Positions 1 through 57,200 of a DNA stretch of 64,000 nucleotides are shown piece after piece. Below the pieces are notes generated by a model. The model was not told where the DNA came from. It made no database searches and saw nothing but the letters and a program-made list of their open reading frames with translations. This stretch comes from Megaleporinus macrocephalus (taxonomy: Eukaryota > Chordata > Actinopteri > Characiformes > Anostomidae), in the NCBI GenBank assembly GCA_021613375.1, contig CM038710.1:25380667-25444666 (forward strand). Reading direction: 5' to 3'. Each line of letters starts with the position of its first letter. Within the stretch, counting starts at the first letter, position 1. The position numbers were made by a program, and so were the translations under genes.

Positions 1-1412
1 GTTCTGCGTCGCTGCTGCTGGCTAGCGTTAGCGGGCTAACTGTAACGGTCAACGGCTCGTTAGCAGGGACGCAAAAAGTTAGGATGTTGTTCTGCATTAA
101 ATGAAGTGACACCGTGTCTAAGAGCTCATCATGAAAAGAAACACATGAAACCTGCAAGCCTATGTTAGCGCACACACTAGTCGGTACGCTAGCTGTTAGC
201 GCCAGCACTTGGGAGCTGTTTGTGAAGTTAGCCATGTAACTTAAAGGGACAGCCCGGCCGAAATACCAAGTAGAGTACACCATGGCTACACCTGCTGTAA
301 ACATGCCTGCTTGCCTTTTACAGAAGTGCTGCAGGAGTCTATTAAGTACGATTTGCTGGCTTAATTGTCAGAAACCCATTAAGGATGATAAAGGTAATGA
401 TGGTAGAGGTACATTTAGAAAGGTACTTGGAGTGGCTAGCCAGCATCACATGTATTCATTAACCTGTAGGTCAGTGTCGTGCAATCAGAATGTGTTGATT
501 ATCAATGGTTGTGTAATGCTGCATATTGTCTTCTATCAAACTCTTTGCAATAGATTGCTACAAAAAATTCAAATATTAAATCTTAGTATTTTGTCAGAAA
601 TAGTCTATATCAAGCTAGTTTATAAGAATGTCCCTTATCTCTTCTCCTGCTCTTCACAAAATACACTAAATCATTGCTGCTAACTTGATATTTACCTGAG
701 GGGAGCAAACAAATAATCATATATTAAAACAATCAAGGTGTTATAAACAATGGCTACTCGTGTAATAAGATGTAATAGAAAATACTTCAGCTGGTGTTTT
801 TATTCTTTGCTCACTTACCTGGATCCTTTATCCACTATCAACAAAAAACGTTTTTAAGAGCTGTTTGTGATGTTTAAATGTGAATGGCATAGAGTTTTAT
901 TTGTGATTGCTTATGTCAACATTTGTTCATGTCAACATTTTAATAATTGTATATGAGTTGAGAACAAAATTTTAGCATAATATAGATATTAACGTCTGTT
1001 CTGCTCTATTCTGGTCTATTTCGAAAGGGTCAGAACAAAATGTGCTCCTCACAGAGGACTATAAGTGAATCTCAAATTGCTTCCGCACTCAAATAGTGTA
1101 CTTTGTGTCAAATAGCGGACATTCAGACTTCAGTTTAAAGTTTATTGTGCAGGTTAGATTCTCAAAGTTGCCAAAGAGACTATTATGCATGCTGATACAG
1201 TGCAAAGGGCAAAACTGCAGTAGGTAATAGGGTATTGGGTACAAGGTGAGAGCAATACTACACGTTATCATGACGCATCTTTATAGTAGCACATAAACAG
1301 AATTATAAATTTCAGTTCAACTGATATTTGCAAAATGAAGAACGACACTCCACACTCACTCTGTTTATTTGATTTGTGCTGTAGTTGTTAATGAAATGAC
1401 TTTTTGTTTCAG
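1..1412 (+). other. hsd17b4 intron 1 (3' part), no gene seen
   Basis: No stretch encoding the expected N-terminus (beta strand plus TGAGxG loop) is present, so this is read as intron 1. The first 250 bases are rich in GCTAGC/GTTAGC words, common in fish promoter-proximal DNA, which suggests exon 1 is not far upstream. The open frame at 282-683 shows no recognisable protein. Two short clusters of AT-rich sequence, nothing else. Confidence 0.6.
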
Positions 1413-13405
<11,993 letters not shown>

Positions 13406-14180
13406 GTCTCCAACCATCCAATGCCCGAAAGCGATGCAAATGCAGACTTCCTGACACTCTCACTTTTTACTGAGCGTGTATCTGTGATAGTAATTTCTAG
13501 GATCATTCTGTGCAATGAGATCAAAAATCTAACATAGGAATGAGAATGCACAGCACTAATGCTAAGAGAAATATATAATATAATATAAAAATCAATTAAG
13601 ATGATAAACAGTCTAACCAAATGTGTCTGTGCATTACAGTCAATGCTCAACCTTTCTCATACTTTCCCTGCACCTCTTTACTGGGTTTGGTACATTACCA
13701 TAATTTGTTCTTTCATAACTATAACTACAAGTGAAAGCTGGCTAAGGTGAAAGTTTAAGAAGAATGTAACAAAAATGTCAAGATTGTTAGTGTTATGCTG
13801 TGTTACAATGTAACAGTTTGTCTAACGTGGTATAGGTGACTGATCAGGGTTTAATCTCATCTTGTGCCCAGTCAGATAATCATGCAGTTTCTTTTGTTAT
13901 CAGAACACATTTCAGTACTTTTTCTGTTTGTAGTATGTCTTTCATTAATGCATTTTCAGCACTTATTTGAAGCAGACTGCATATTTCTAATGTAGGCCTA
14001 ATGTTGATTTGACAATTTTGAAACAATATGCCTTTTAAAATAATTCCTACAGCCTTTGTTCTGGTAGAAGATGTTGCTACTACTTATCATGACCTTGATA
14101 CATTTTGTGTAATTAAAACTACTGCATATGTTTAAAATGTGCTGTTAATTTGTAATAAATCTAATATTTGTGTAGAATAA
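13406..14180 (+). other. hsd17b4: hsd17b4 3' UTR with candidate polyadenylation signal
   Basis: AT-rich, non-coding. ATTAAA at about 14112 and AATAAA at 14154-14159 are the first canonical signals after the stop codon, so the transcript should end near 14,175. The extent is inferred from these signals only. Confidence 0.55.
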
Positions 14181-14250
14181 CAGACTGCTGAGAATTAAAA
14201 AAAACTATACACACAAACACACAATTATTATAAAGGTTGCATCAGGTTGA

Positions 14251-16358
14251 TTTATTATACCATTACAGTAGATGTATATTACATAGTCCAATTTACAATA
14301 GTCTTTATACTCATTATAAAATTAGATTTATTTGTGTGTATTCACATTTCAGAGATTAGAAGGAAAGCTTGAAGCTACACATTGCAACTACAGTTGATAA
14401 TTTCCACCTTGTTAAGGAAATGACAGATGTTTTCTAGTTTTTTTTTTTCCATCATTTAAATAAAAAAGTATCCTAATGGAGATAAATAGTACTTCTATAA
14501 GAGTCTAAAATGTACCTACAACATGAATGACACCAGTGTGCAAAGTTTGTGCATGGGGTCAATCTCATGGCAATAACTAAAAAGAAGAGGGGAAAAGATA
14601 CCCTGGAGGCAAAAAACAAACCAATTATCTGAAAGAGCCACCATGAATGGCACACTAATGATAAATATTCCTTGTGTTAAACAAAAAGTTTTTTTATAGA
14701 TTGCAGTTAATTAGGTACTTAATCAAGGTAATCTGATTCTATAGTACATAGGCAATAAAATAATTCATTACACTCTTCTCATTCGTTTCCACCCAAAATA
14801 AAGCTAATATACATTTTTACAGCCATCAAGTTTGATTCTTGTGCAAAGGCTGACTGCAAATCAGTCCTCATAAACCATTAGACTGACAAATTCAGTCTTA
14901 ACTACTTCACTTTGGGCCATCACGGGGCACCCATTACCTTTACTTCTAAGAACAAGTTGTGAAATAATAAGCTAAAGGCATAGAAGTGATACGCTTTTGA
15001 CTTTGGCAGCTTGACAGAGACAGGACGTTACTCACTACTGTTACTGCTAAAGCGAACTCTAGCACAGTGTGCTCATTTCTAGTTCTAGAGAGCCAGAGCA
15101 CAGCACAGTTTAATGTTCTCCCCGCTTAAACAAACTCAAGTGAAGGGCTGGATAGTTTGCTGAGGTGTTGAATTGGAGAACAATCTGTGCTACGCCGCAG
15201 TTCTCCAAGACTGGGATTGAAGAACACTTTACCAGGCAAGTCTAGAGACAATTAGCTGTCAGCCAGACATCAATAGATGAAAGTCTGCAAAGAAAAATAT
15301 ATTCGTTGGGAGGCAACAGCATTTATTATAAATGGATAATGGAATGATGCTTCCAGTTTAGAACACTTGTAAATGCAGAAAAAATAGATATTTGTGGCTT
15401 AACTCTACTGAAACAAAGTGCTTTGAAAAACTTCAACCTTCTCACTAGAGCAGTGCTCATCAATCCTGTTCCTTGGGCACCACGACCCTGCAAGCTGTAG
15501 CGTTTTCCCTGCTCCCAGCACACGAAGCAACTCCTCAGCTTGTTAAAAAGACCTTCATTAGGTTAAAATGTCTTTGGGCAGGAAAAAAAAAAAACAACAA
15601 CACAAAAATATGCAGTGCAAGGAGCCAGACTGGACAATTTTTGGAGACAAAGCATAAGAACTTCAACCTATGATTGCCTATGTTGAAATACATTATGACA
15701 GTACATGCTCAGAATGTGCACAGTAATGACGAGGCCACAGCTAACTAAATACTGTTTCTTCTTAATGATACACAATACCTTGCTCATACCACTATTAGGG
15801 ATACAAGTAGAAACTAGTACACACAGTTAAATGTAAGAAGGGTCACAAAGTTTTAAGCCACAGAATGCAAATGAGTTCACAAATCTCACTTGAACCAATA
15901 GAAGTCTCTGATGTCACCGAGGTCCAAGTCTAATGTATTTTAGGTATAAATATAAGGACACTTATCACTAATTTAGTCTGAACCACAATCACAACACTGC
16001 TTAGCAATAGTGATTATTTAAGGCTTACCTCTGTTATATATGTTTAAGTGTGATTTAATTTCTAATGTAATATATATATATATTTATGTAGATCTATATA
16101 AAAGTGTGGGGGGATGGGGGAATGTTTCCTATACTGTGCTTAAATGTAATGGATTCTAGCGTGGATCCTGATTCAAAGGTTTTTTTGTTTTTTTTTTAGC
16201 TCATCAGTATAATTTAGTTCCTGTATTACTCAGTCTTTCAGATTCTGCGTTTTATCAGAGTTGAGCTTGATTAGGACTTCAAAACCCTGTTACGCAGCCC
16301 AGTGCTTCATATTGCTCGTCTTACCATGTGCAAAAATGGCTCCATGCTTGAGGATGTG
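14251..16358 (-). other. dmxl1: dmxl1 3' UTR (extent inferred)
   Basis: Follows the dmxl1 stop codon on the minus strand. Minus-strand AATAAA signals lie at 15322-15327, 14327-14332 and 14251-14256; which is used cannot be told. No reading frame of interest. It would meet the hsd17b4 3' end almost directly. Confidence 0.45.
15443..15590. repeat. dispersed teleost repeat fragment
   Basis: AATCCTGTTCCTTGGGCACC...TTTTCCCTGCTCCCAGCACAC resembles a widespread fish repeat of the form CAATCCTGTTCCTGGAGCACCAC..CCTGCTCTGATCACACC. Recognised by memory of the consensus. It falls in the presumed dmxl1 3' UTR. Confidence 0.45.
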
Positions 16359-50791
<34,433 letters not shown>

Positions 50792-50897
50792 TGTCTTTAG
50801 AACACCTAAATTTTAAATCACATCCGCAGACTGATGGATATTACAGAAAAACCCGAACAATGTCATGGTCTTCCACAACTGTGTCCTAGATATCCAC
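50792..50897 (-). other. dmxl1: dmxl1 5' UTR part of first coding exon, with uORF
   Basis: A good acceptor, CATTGTATCTTTTAG|GTGGAT, ends at 50898, so the start-codon exon probably extends to 50897 and is spliced to a non-coding exon upstream. It contains an upstream reading frame of 17 codons, ATG at 50866 to TAA at 50813. Confidence 0.6.
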
Positions 50898-51165
50898 CTA
50901 AAAGATACAATGAAAAGGATTAGTATAAACAAGGATCAGTCTCGTTATACAGAACTTTCTTTGTTAAATCCGTGATTCTTTATAACACAAAAGGCAAATG
51001 CATATTCAACTACAGATAAACAGCCACTTTTGAGACTATAAAGATGCTTTTAAAAAAACTTTAGACTTTAACAATACCGTGAGAGCCACCTTCACTGCTC
51101 TAAACTAAGGTTAACAGTTTCATGATCAGAGAGCTTGCAGAGACTGTCATCTCTCTTGTTAAACT

Positions 51166-51167
<2 letters not shown>

Positions 51168-51223
<56 letters not shown>
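51168..51223. repeat. (AAT)n microsatellite
   Basis: About 18 ATA/AAT units in the dmxl1 5' intron. Confidence 0.95.
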
Positions 51224-51447
51224 GTTATGCACATGACTGTCTAGGCCAGTGGGCCCTACCTCCAGTACTGAAGCCCCTGCACTGCAAAGTTGCACACGAG
51301 TCACACCATAAGTTAATGATCAAATTCAAATGCAGAATGTGTTTAAATGGAGATAAACACTAAAATGTGCAGACTAAGCGGGCTACAGGGCTGGAGTAGG
51401 GAAGATCATTTATACAGTAAGTATCCAGAGAACGACCGTGTGTCATC

Positions 51448-51463
51448 TCACGTGATGACGTGA
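51448..51463. promoter_or_regulatory. TCACGTGA E-box followed by TGACGTGA CRE-like site
   Basis: TCACGTGA (51448-51455) and TGACGTGA (51456-51463) abut, upstream of a possible dmxl1 first-exon donor at 51515. The first resembles the core of the TFEB/CLEAR site of lysosomal genes. Function is inference only. Confidence 0.35.
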
Positions 51464-51885
51464 CGGTCAGCTCCATACTGGCGATGCTAACTGGAGTAGC
51501 ACACAGGCTAACTCACCTAAACTAACGAATTTCATGGGAGACAAGGAACTTGTCGGTGCTAATCGTTAGCCCCAGAGATCATTACGTAATTACTCGGCTA
51601 GCTACCCAACCTACCGAAATTCAACACAGCGAAATGATTACTTTCTCCAAACGACTAACCGACAGCACCTAGCCAGCTAGCAAGTGAAACGGCTGTCAGA
51701 AAAGCTAGCTAGCTGTCAGAGCTACAAGCTATCTACGCTTCATTCACACTCGGCAGGCTGCTCCACTTAGCTGAAGTACGTCAACCTCTGGCTAGCATTT
51801 AGCGAACTGTCCAGCTCGTCAAAGCAGCCCTCCAGATTCATCCACGGGTGTGACAGTCATCTGTCCAAATCAGTACCTAGCTAGC

Positions 51886-51922
51886 TATGTATGTATGTAT
51901 GTATGTATGTATGTATGTATGT
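51886..51922. repeat. (TATG)n microsatellite
   Basis: About nine TATG units in the dmxl1 5' intron. Confidence 0.9.
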
Positions 51923-52283
51923 TAATACCAATAATAACAGGAGAGCTCAAACTACTGTGGTGCTTCAAAAAGGTGCTACCCATTTAAAACCCTGGCTGTA
52001 ACTTAACGTTTAATTTCACCGACATTTATTCTCCGTCTTCAGTTTGTGCTGACCTTTCGGAACACAGACGGTGACAAACTAGCCAACCTAGCAAGCTTAC
52101 TTCTAAAAGCTAACGTTCCTTGGCTGAATCTTATCTTTGCCAGGTCGCTAACTACGCTGCAAATCTCCCACCAGAGCAGAACCTGCCTCTGCTGCTGGCT
52201 AACGCTAGCCAGCACCTCACAGATTCCATAACAGAGACTGTGCATAAGGTCACGGAAGTCCAGGTATAAGTCAGAGGTCTTAC

Positions 52284-52500
52284 CTCAGGAGCTCGCAGAA
52301 CAGCGGGTTGTGTTTACTAATAATATAAATGCCCCCATTGCGGGAGGTAAGTGCCACACTCATCGCTCGTTGGCATTTGTGTGCAGTAGGAACAGATCGC
52401 TGTGCTCTGATGTGGACAAGCTGTTTGGCGAGGTGTTTCCAGCGCAGTGCATTGTGGTCATTGAAGTTCCCTGCTGTTAACTATGACACGAACGAGGATG
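52284..52500 (-). promoter_or_regulatory. dmxl1: candidate dmxl1 non-coding first exon and promoter
   Basis: On the minus strand CGAGCTCCTGAG|GTAAGA gives a strong donor at 52283, joining in phase-free UTR to the acceptor at 50898. A rival donor TTTAG|GTGAGT lies at 51515. Transcription start not determinable; no TATA box seen. Confidence 0.4.
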
Positions 52501-52756
52501 AAAGTGTATTATAAATAACTCGGTTTAATGTGTTCGCTGTGAGGTTTGGGACATAGGACTTATTTGAAATTGGCCATTTTATGTAATATAAAAAACAGTA
52601 ATAATTAGTTACCATAATAACAGTTGTAACTGTACTGGGATGTACATGTATTAGATGTAATTTATGTTTTCTGTATTTGTTGGCAGATATTTGGCCTTAT
52701 ATATAACCTCAGAAGGCGGTGGTCTATTAGATTAACACTTACTTAATAATCTTTTA

Positions 52757-52797
<41 letters not shown>

Positions 52798-52901
52798 GCT
52801 GCCCATATTGATTTCAATTTCATTGTGTGTAAAAATTTTGGTTAAACTTTATTATCATTACACCAGCTGACCAAAACCAGTTACCCCACTTAACATTACC
52901 T
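52501..52901. other. intergenic, (ATT)n microsatellite at 52757-52797
   Basis: AT-rich sequence upstream of dmxl1; only the trinucleotide run is recognisable. Confidence 0.6.
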
Positions 52902-53858
52902 TTAACCCTTGTGCGATTTTAACATTCTGTTTACTCCCCTTGTCCTACGGGTCATAAATCCCTCCCTTGCGCCCTTTCAAAGCCTCAAAATAAAGCAGCT
53001 TAATTGAATTGTAAATCCAAAGTTGATTTTGCATGATGAAACAACCTGTTATTTATCAATTCAACTCAATGTAATTAATTTATTATCATGTATTTTTTGT
53101 TACACAATACAAAAAGACAACCAGCAATGAACAGTATTACACATTTTTTACCACAAACCAACAGTTTTCATTTATTCAGTAAAGGTTTATTATGCTATTA
53201 TAAATGTGAAGTAACTACTTCTGAATTATATTATATTAATTATATTGAAAGGGAAAAAACAGTAAACAAACAGTTTATTCTTTTATATTTTTAGGAAGTA
53301 AAATAATTCTCTCATAACACAATAAAACAACAAAATGTTGCCAGGACCTGTTTGCCAGTAAAAACTTCTCATGGCTTCAGCAAAGAACCAACTAGGGGTA
53401 CTTTGATTCAGGGTAGCTTCATACCCCTATACTGAATAAGATTTTATCATGTCTAAGATTTTTGTTTTGTTTGGGAGCTTGTGTGATTGGGTTAGCTGCA
53501 GACCAAAAGTGCAGGTGCAGGTCAAATGCAAGCTCCAGTTTCTTTGATGTGTGTGTGTGTATGTGTGTGTGTTTGTGTGTGTATGTTAGAGAGTTTGTGT
53601 GTGGCCTTTAAACTTTTTTCTGGTTTTTAAATGCTTTTATAATTCACGGGTCAAAAATGACCCATAAGACAATCTTTGTACCCAAGTGGTGTACAGCCCA
53701 CATGGAAACATAAACAAAAACAAAGTATCACTTTTTCTAATGATGGGGTCCCTTTAGGAAAAGTCATAAAATTTCAGGTTGGAAAAAGATAGGTATTTTT
53801 TCTACAGCTGAACATGGTAGCGGGTCACTTTTGACCCGCAAGACAACACAAGTGTTAA
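52902..53858. mobile_element. piggyBac-like non-autonomous element
   Basis: Bounded by TTAA at both ends with terminal inverted repeats TTAACCCTTGTGCG and CACAAGTGTTAA; inside, GGGTCAAAAATGACCC-type palindromes (53648, 53822) as in fish piggyBac MITEs. 957 bases, no transposase; includes an imperfect GT run at 53550-53590. Confidence 0.8.
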
Positions 53859-54817
53859 GCCTCACATAGTTCAAGGAAACATCAATTTGTCACATTTCTG
53901 TTTAATCCTTGAGAAGTAAAGAGTTGTTCAGAGAGGTCTGATGTAAAATGGTTCATTGTACAGAAACTTTACAGTCTCAGATTTTTATACAGTGGTGGAG
54001 TTAGGAACCAGTGGGTTTGCCATGCCTACAACTTGAAAAAAGCCAGTTTATTTAATATCCAAAATCACCAGTGAACCTACATGAGTCTTTTTAGTTTTTA
54101 TATGTAATACTGATCATGGTAAAATTTTTAATAAATCTGAAAATAGCTTTTCTTGGGGTAATATTTTGCACCACATTGCAATGCATGCACACCTCCACCA
54201 TGTTTGTTTTTAATAAATGGATTTAAATCGATTTTAAGCCAAAACATTACCATGCAGATGTCAGACATCATATATCTATCCATTTCATGCAAAAATTTGC
54301 TTAACGTTCTGTGAGGAGGTGTTAAACTCTTTGGACATCTGGTTCTGTTTACTGCCACTATGAACAATTCTGACCTGGCAGGTTTCTCTAGAACATAGCA
54401 ATATGCATCAAAACACTCAGAATGACTTTGTTGACATACTAACTATTTAATTATGCAGAAATAAGAAAAACATTTGTGGAGTTCCCCTTTAACACTAAAC
54501 GTGTTTAACAGCAAGTTATGCAGAAAATTTAACAGTTTGACTTGGTACCTTTATTTAATGCTCCAATGCTGGATGAATTCGGGGTGAAAGTTATCTCAGA
54601 TGAATTGCTTTAATATGTAACACCAGCTTGTGTAGGTTAAGCAACTCTACAATCTGCCACAGACTGTTTGACATTTTCTGACAATGTTCAAAATTATTGG
54701 CACAAAATTCACACAAAAAAAAAAGAATAGGAATGAGCTGTAGCCAATTGAGAGCAGGAGAGGGAAATGGTTTGATGTGCAGGAGAGTCGACCAAACAAC
54801 AGCAATCATGATTAAAG
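53859..54817. other. intergenic, nothing recognised
   Basis: AT-rich; small open frames only, no repeat termini seen. Confidence 0.5.
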
Positions 54818-55045
54818 CTACTCACCAGGGAGTGAATTGAGAGAGGGGGTCGGGGAGGCCCTGGACCTTCCTTATCACCAAAGAGACACCCCTTAAGAGT
54901 GATACAATTTGGGGACTCCTGTGTCTTGTATAAAATGAGAATTTTCTGGCAAAATCAATTTCATCACATGAGCAACCACATCTTCTATTCCAGGTTTTCA
55001 CCAGATTACTCCAACTATAAACTCACCCACCCTGAGTTCATAACA
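54818..55045 (+). repeat. direct repeat unit A
   Basis: Starts CTACTCACCAGGGAGTGAAT and shares with unit B (56575-56808) GAATTGAGAGAGGGGG, CTTCCTTA, TTTCTGGCAAAA/TTACTGGCAAAA, and CACATCTTCTATTCCAGGTT...AAACTC. Same orientation, about 1.75 kb apart. Nature unknown. Confidence 0.7.
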
Positions 55046-56574
55046 TATCTGTACAGTCTAGTGTGCTGCATTGCTCCCATTTAACTGAACTATTTTACAG
55101 CCTGTGTGCATCTTAACGAGGATCTTCAGTTATCCTTAACTTAAGGCCAGCAACAGCCATGAAGACAAAGAAAATTAATGATGTTACCAAAAATGTTGGT
55201 TTTTTTGCTGGTCAACATGCAATAGAAAACAATCACTCTAGCCTATTATGTGTTTTTAAATTTTATATGTTAAATTAAATTGTAATTTTGTTTTAATTCT
55301 GATTAGCTGGACATACCCAGTTAGCACGTTTATGACAGCCAGCTGGAGCTCAGAGTAGTCAATATTGCCTCTGTTTCACATCACTGCTGTGCTAAATGTG
55401 ATTATTTGTCCTCAGTAGAGTCCATCCTAATGGTTAAGTTCATAGTCATGTCTCAAAGCCACGGATGCAGTGAGGAAGACTGCAAGTATTTGCTGTTACA
55501 CAGTGTTGCTTATGGTTGATAATATTTTCAGGAAGATCATCACAGCTTCTTTCATTTTGGAACTTTTTATGTTATGCCTTTATTTTTTTGCACCAAAATA
55601 TGGAGAGTACTATTAATAGAAGTGGTGATAAGTATTGATCAGTATTTGTAAGCAGTATTGGTATCGATAACATTGTAACGATACCCACCCCTACTGTTAG
55701 GTCATTGAAGGCTGCCTGATTTATAGAATTCCTTGATTGCAGGCGAGAAACGCATCCTCATTTTTGAAGGACGCACATGAAAAATGGTGGGGAGAACTGC
55801 GAATAGTAAGTTGCTGCAGCACCAGTTTACAATAAAATGTACACTTAAATGAGTGTTTTTGAAAATTTTCATGACACAGCCCTGAGTAGAAGCTTTCATA
55901 TAACAAAGTCTCTCATACACTGGCTGCAGTCATCGCTCTAAGACAAAAATGTTATTTGAATGTCTATATTTGCTGGCTTTCACTATAAAAACACATAGAA
56001 TTCCCTTTTTGTGCACAGGACATATTAGCCGTGGATATACTTAGTACAGTAGGCTAGTAGTAGCAAGACCGTAGTGACACATAATCTTCTTTGCGCCTCA
56101 AGCTTCAAGTGACACATTCTTATTACATATGCCTGTTATCACCTCTTTGAGTGTGACCACAACAACAATACCTGATTTTTTAACTTTACTTTCAGTTTAG
56201 AGACATAGCCCACTTAACCATGAAATAAAATGTGTGATGTTGTGACCACTGATACATCAGTTTAAACATGATATATTTTGTAATATGTGAGTATACCAGG
56301 GTTAAATGTGCAGGGTGGTCAGCGGTGGGGAACAGTTGCACATATGGCAACTTTGTCAATACCAGATACTCCAGAGGTACTTTATGAATGATGTTAACTC
56401 TTACATTCATTAAATAGTTTCAGGCAAACACAACACATTCAGTAGCATTAAATTATTATGGCTGATATGTATTTTTTGTGGTTTATGATTTATTTATTTA
56501 TTTATTACTACTGCTACTACTTAACTCAGCTTAAAGACTGTATATTAGTTTAAATCATTAATTAAATCATACTG
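55046..56574. other. intergenic spacer between direct repeats
   Basis: AT-rich. GTATTGGTATCGATAAC...GATACCCACCCCTA near 55650-55695 looks like one eroded hAT end. Nothing coding. Confidence 0.45.
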
Positions 56575-56808
56575 CAAGATACTCACCAGAGTGTGAATTG
56601 AGAGAGGGGGCTAAGCTAAGATGGTTCTGGGCCTTCCTTAACAGTAAAGATACCCCAGTCCTGAGTCCTCCCTCTTTTCTTTTCTTTTTTTGGGTAGGGA
56701 TAAAATTCTAATTTACTGGCAAAAACAATAGCCTCACACAAGATGAGCCACATCTTCTATTCCAAGTTTTCATCAGATTACTTCAACTGTAAACTCGCCC
56801 ATCCTAAA
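56575..56808 (+). repeat. direct repeat unit B
   Basis: Counterpart of 54818-55045, with small insertions (CTAAGCTAAG; a T-rich stretch at 56670-56690). The open frame 56743-56982 runs from here into the CpG-rich segment but most differences from unit A change the amino acid, so coding is unlikely. Confidence 0.7.
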
Positions 56809-56869
56809 GAAACACTTGCAGAAACTTTTGATGAGATAATTTATTCCCACCTACAACGTTTGCTGCCAG

Positions 56870-57200
56870 CGCCAGAAACAAACAAGTATAATAATTGTAC
56901 TCCGCTTGTATTAGCGGCATCACCATCGCCACCGCGCGCCTTGACACAGTTTAAAATTCTAACGGAAACCTGTAACGGCTGAGCGCGAGCGCGGTTCTAT
57001 ACTTAATACTCATTCACAATCCAGAAAAGCCTCTACGGCTCCAGCGAACATTTGAGTTGCTACAGGTCAGACGAGTGTTTAGTTCTTCTTGCTGTTTATA
57101 TTTAAATGTATAAGAACAGTTTTCACTTCTTTTTATTCGAGTCATTTATTGAAGATCTTAAGCTCATCGAGACGTTAACGTGCGCCGCAGCCACGCCACC
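56870..57200 (+). promoter_or_regulatory. CpG-rich segment, candidate promoter/first exon of a further gene
   Basis: CpG density here (CACCGCGCGCC, GAGCGCGAGCGCGG, GTGCGCCGCAGCC) stands out in an AT-rich region. TTGCTACAG|GTCAGA near 57065 could be a splice donor of an untranslated exon. tnfaip8 would be the expected neighbour from human synteny, but no tnfaip8 coding sequence is in the window. Confidence 0.3.

Noticed and set aside
282..683. 133-codon plus-strand open frame near the window start
   Set aside because: No family resemblance, no match to the missing hsd17b4 exon 1, lies in intron-like sequence.
56743..56982. 79-codon frame covering direct repeat B and the CpG-rich spot
   Set aside because: Differences from unit A are mostly amino-acid changing, so no sign of protein selection.
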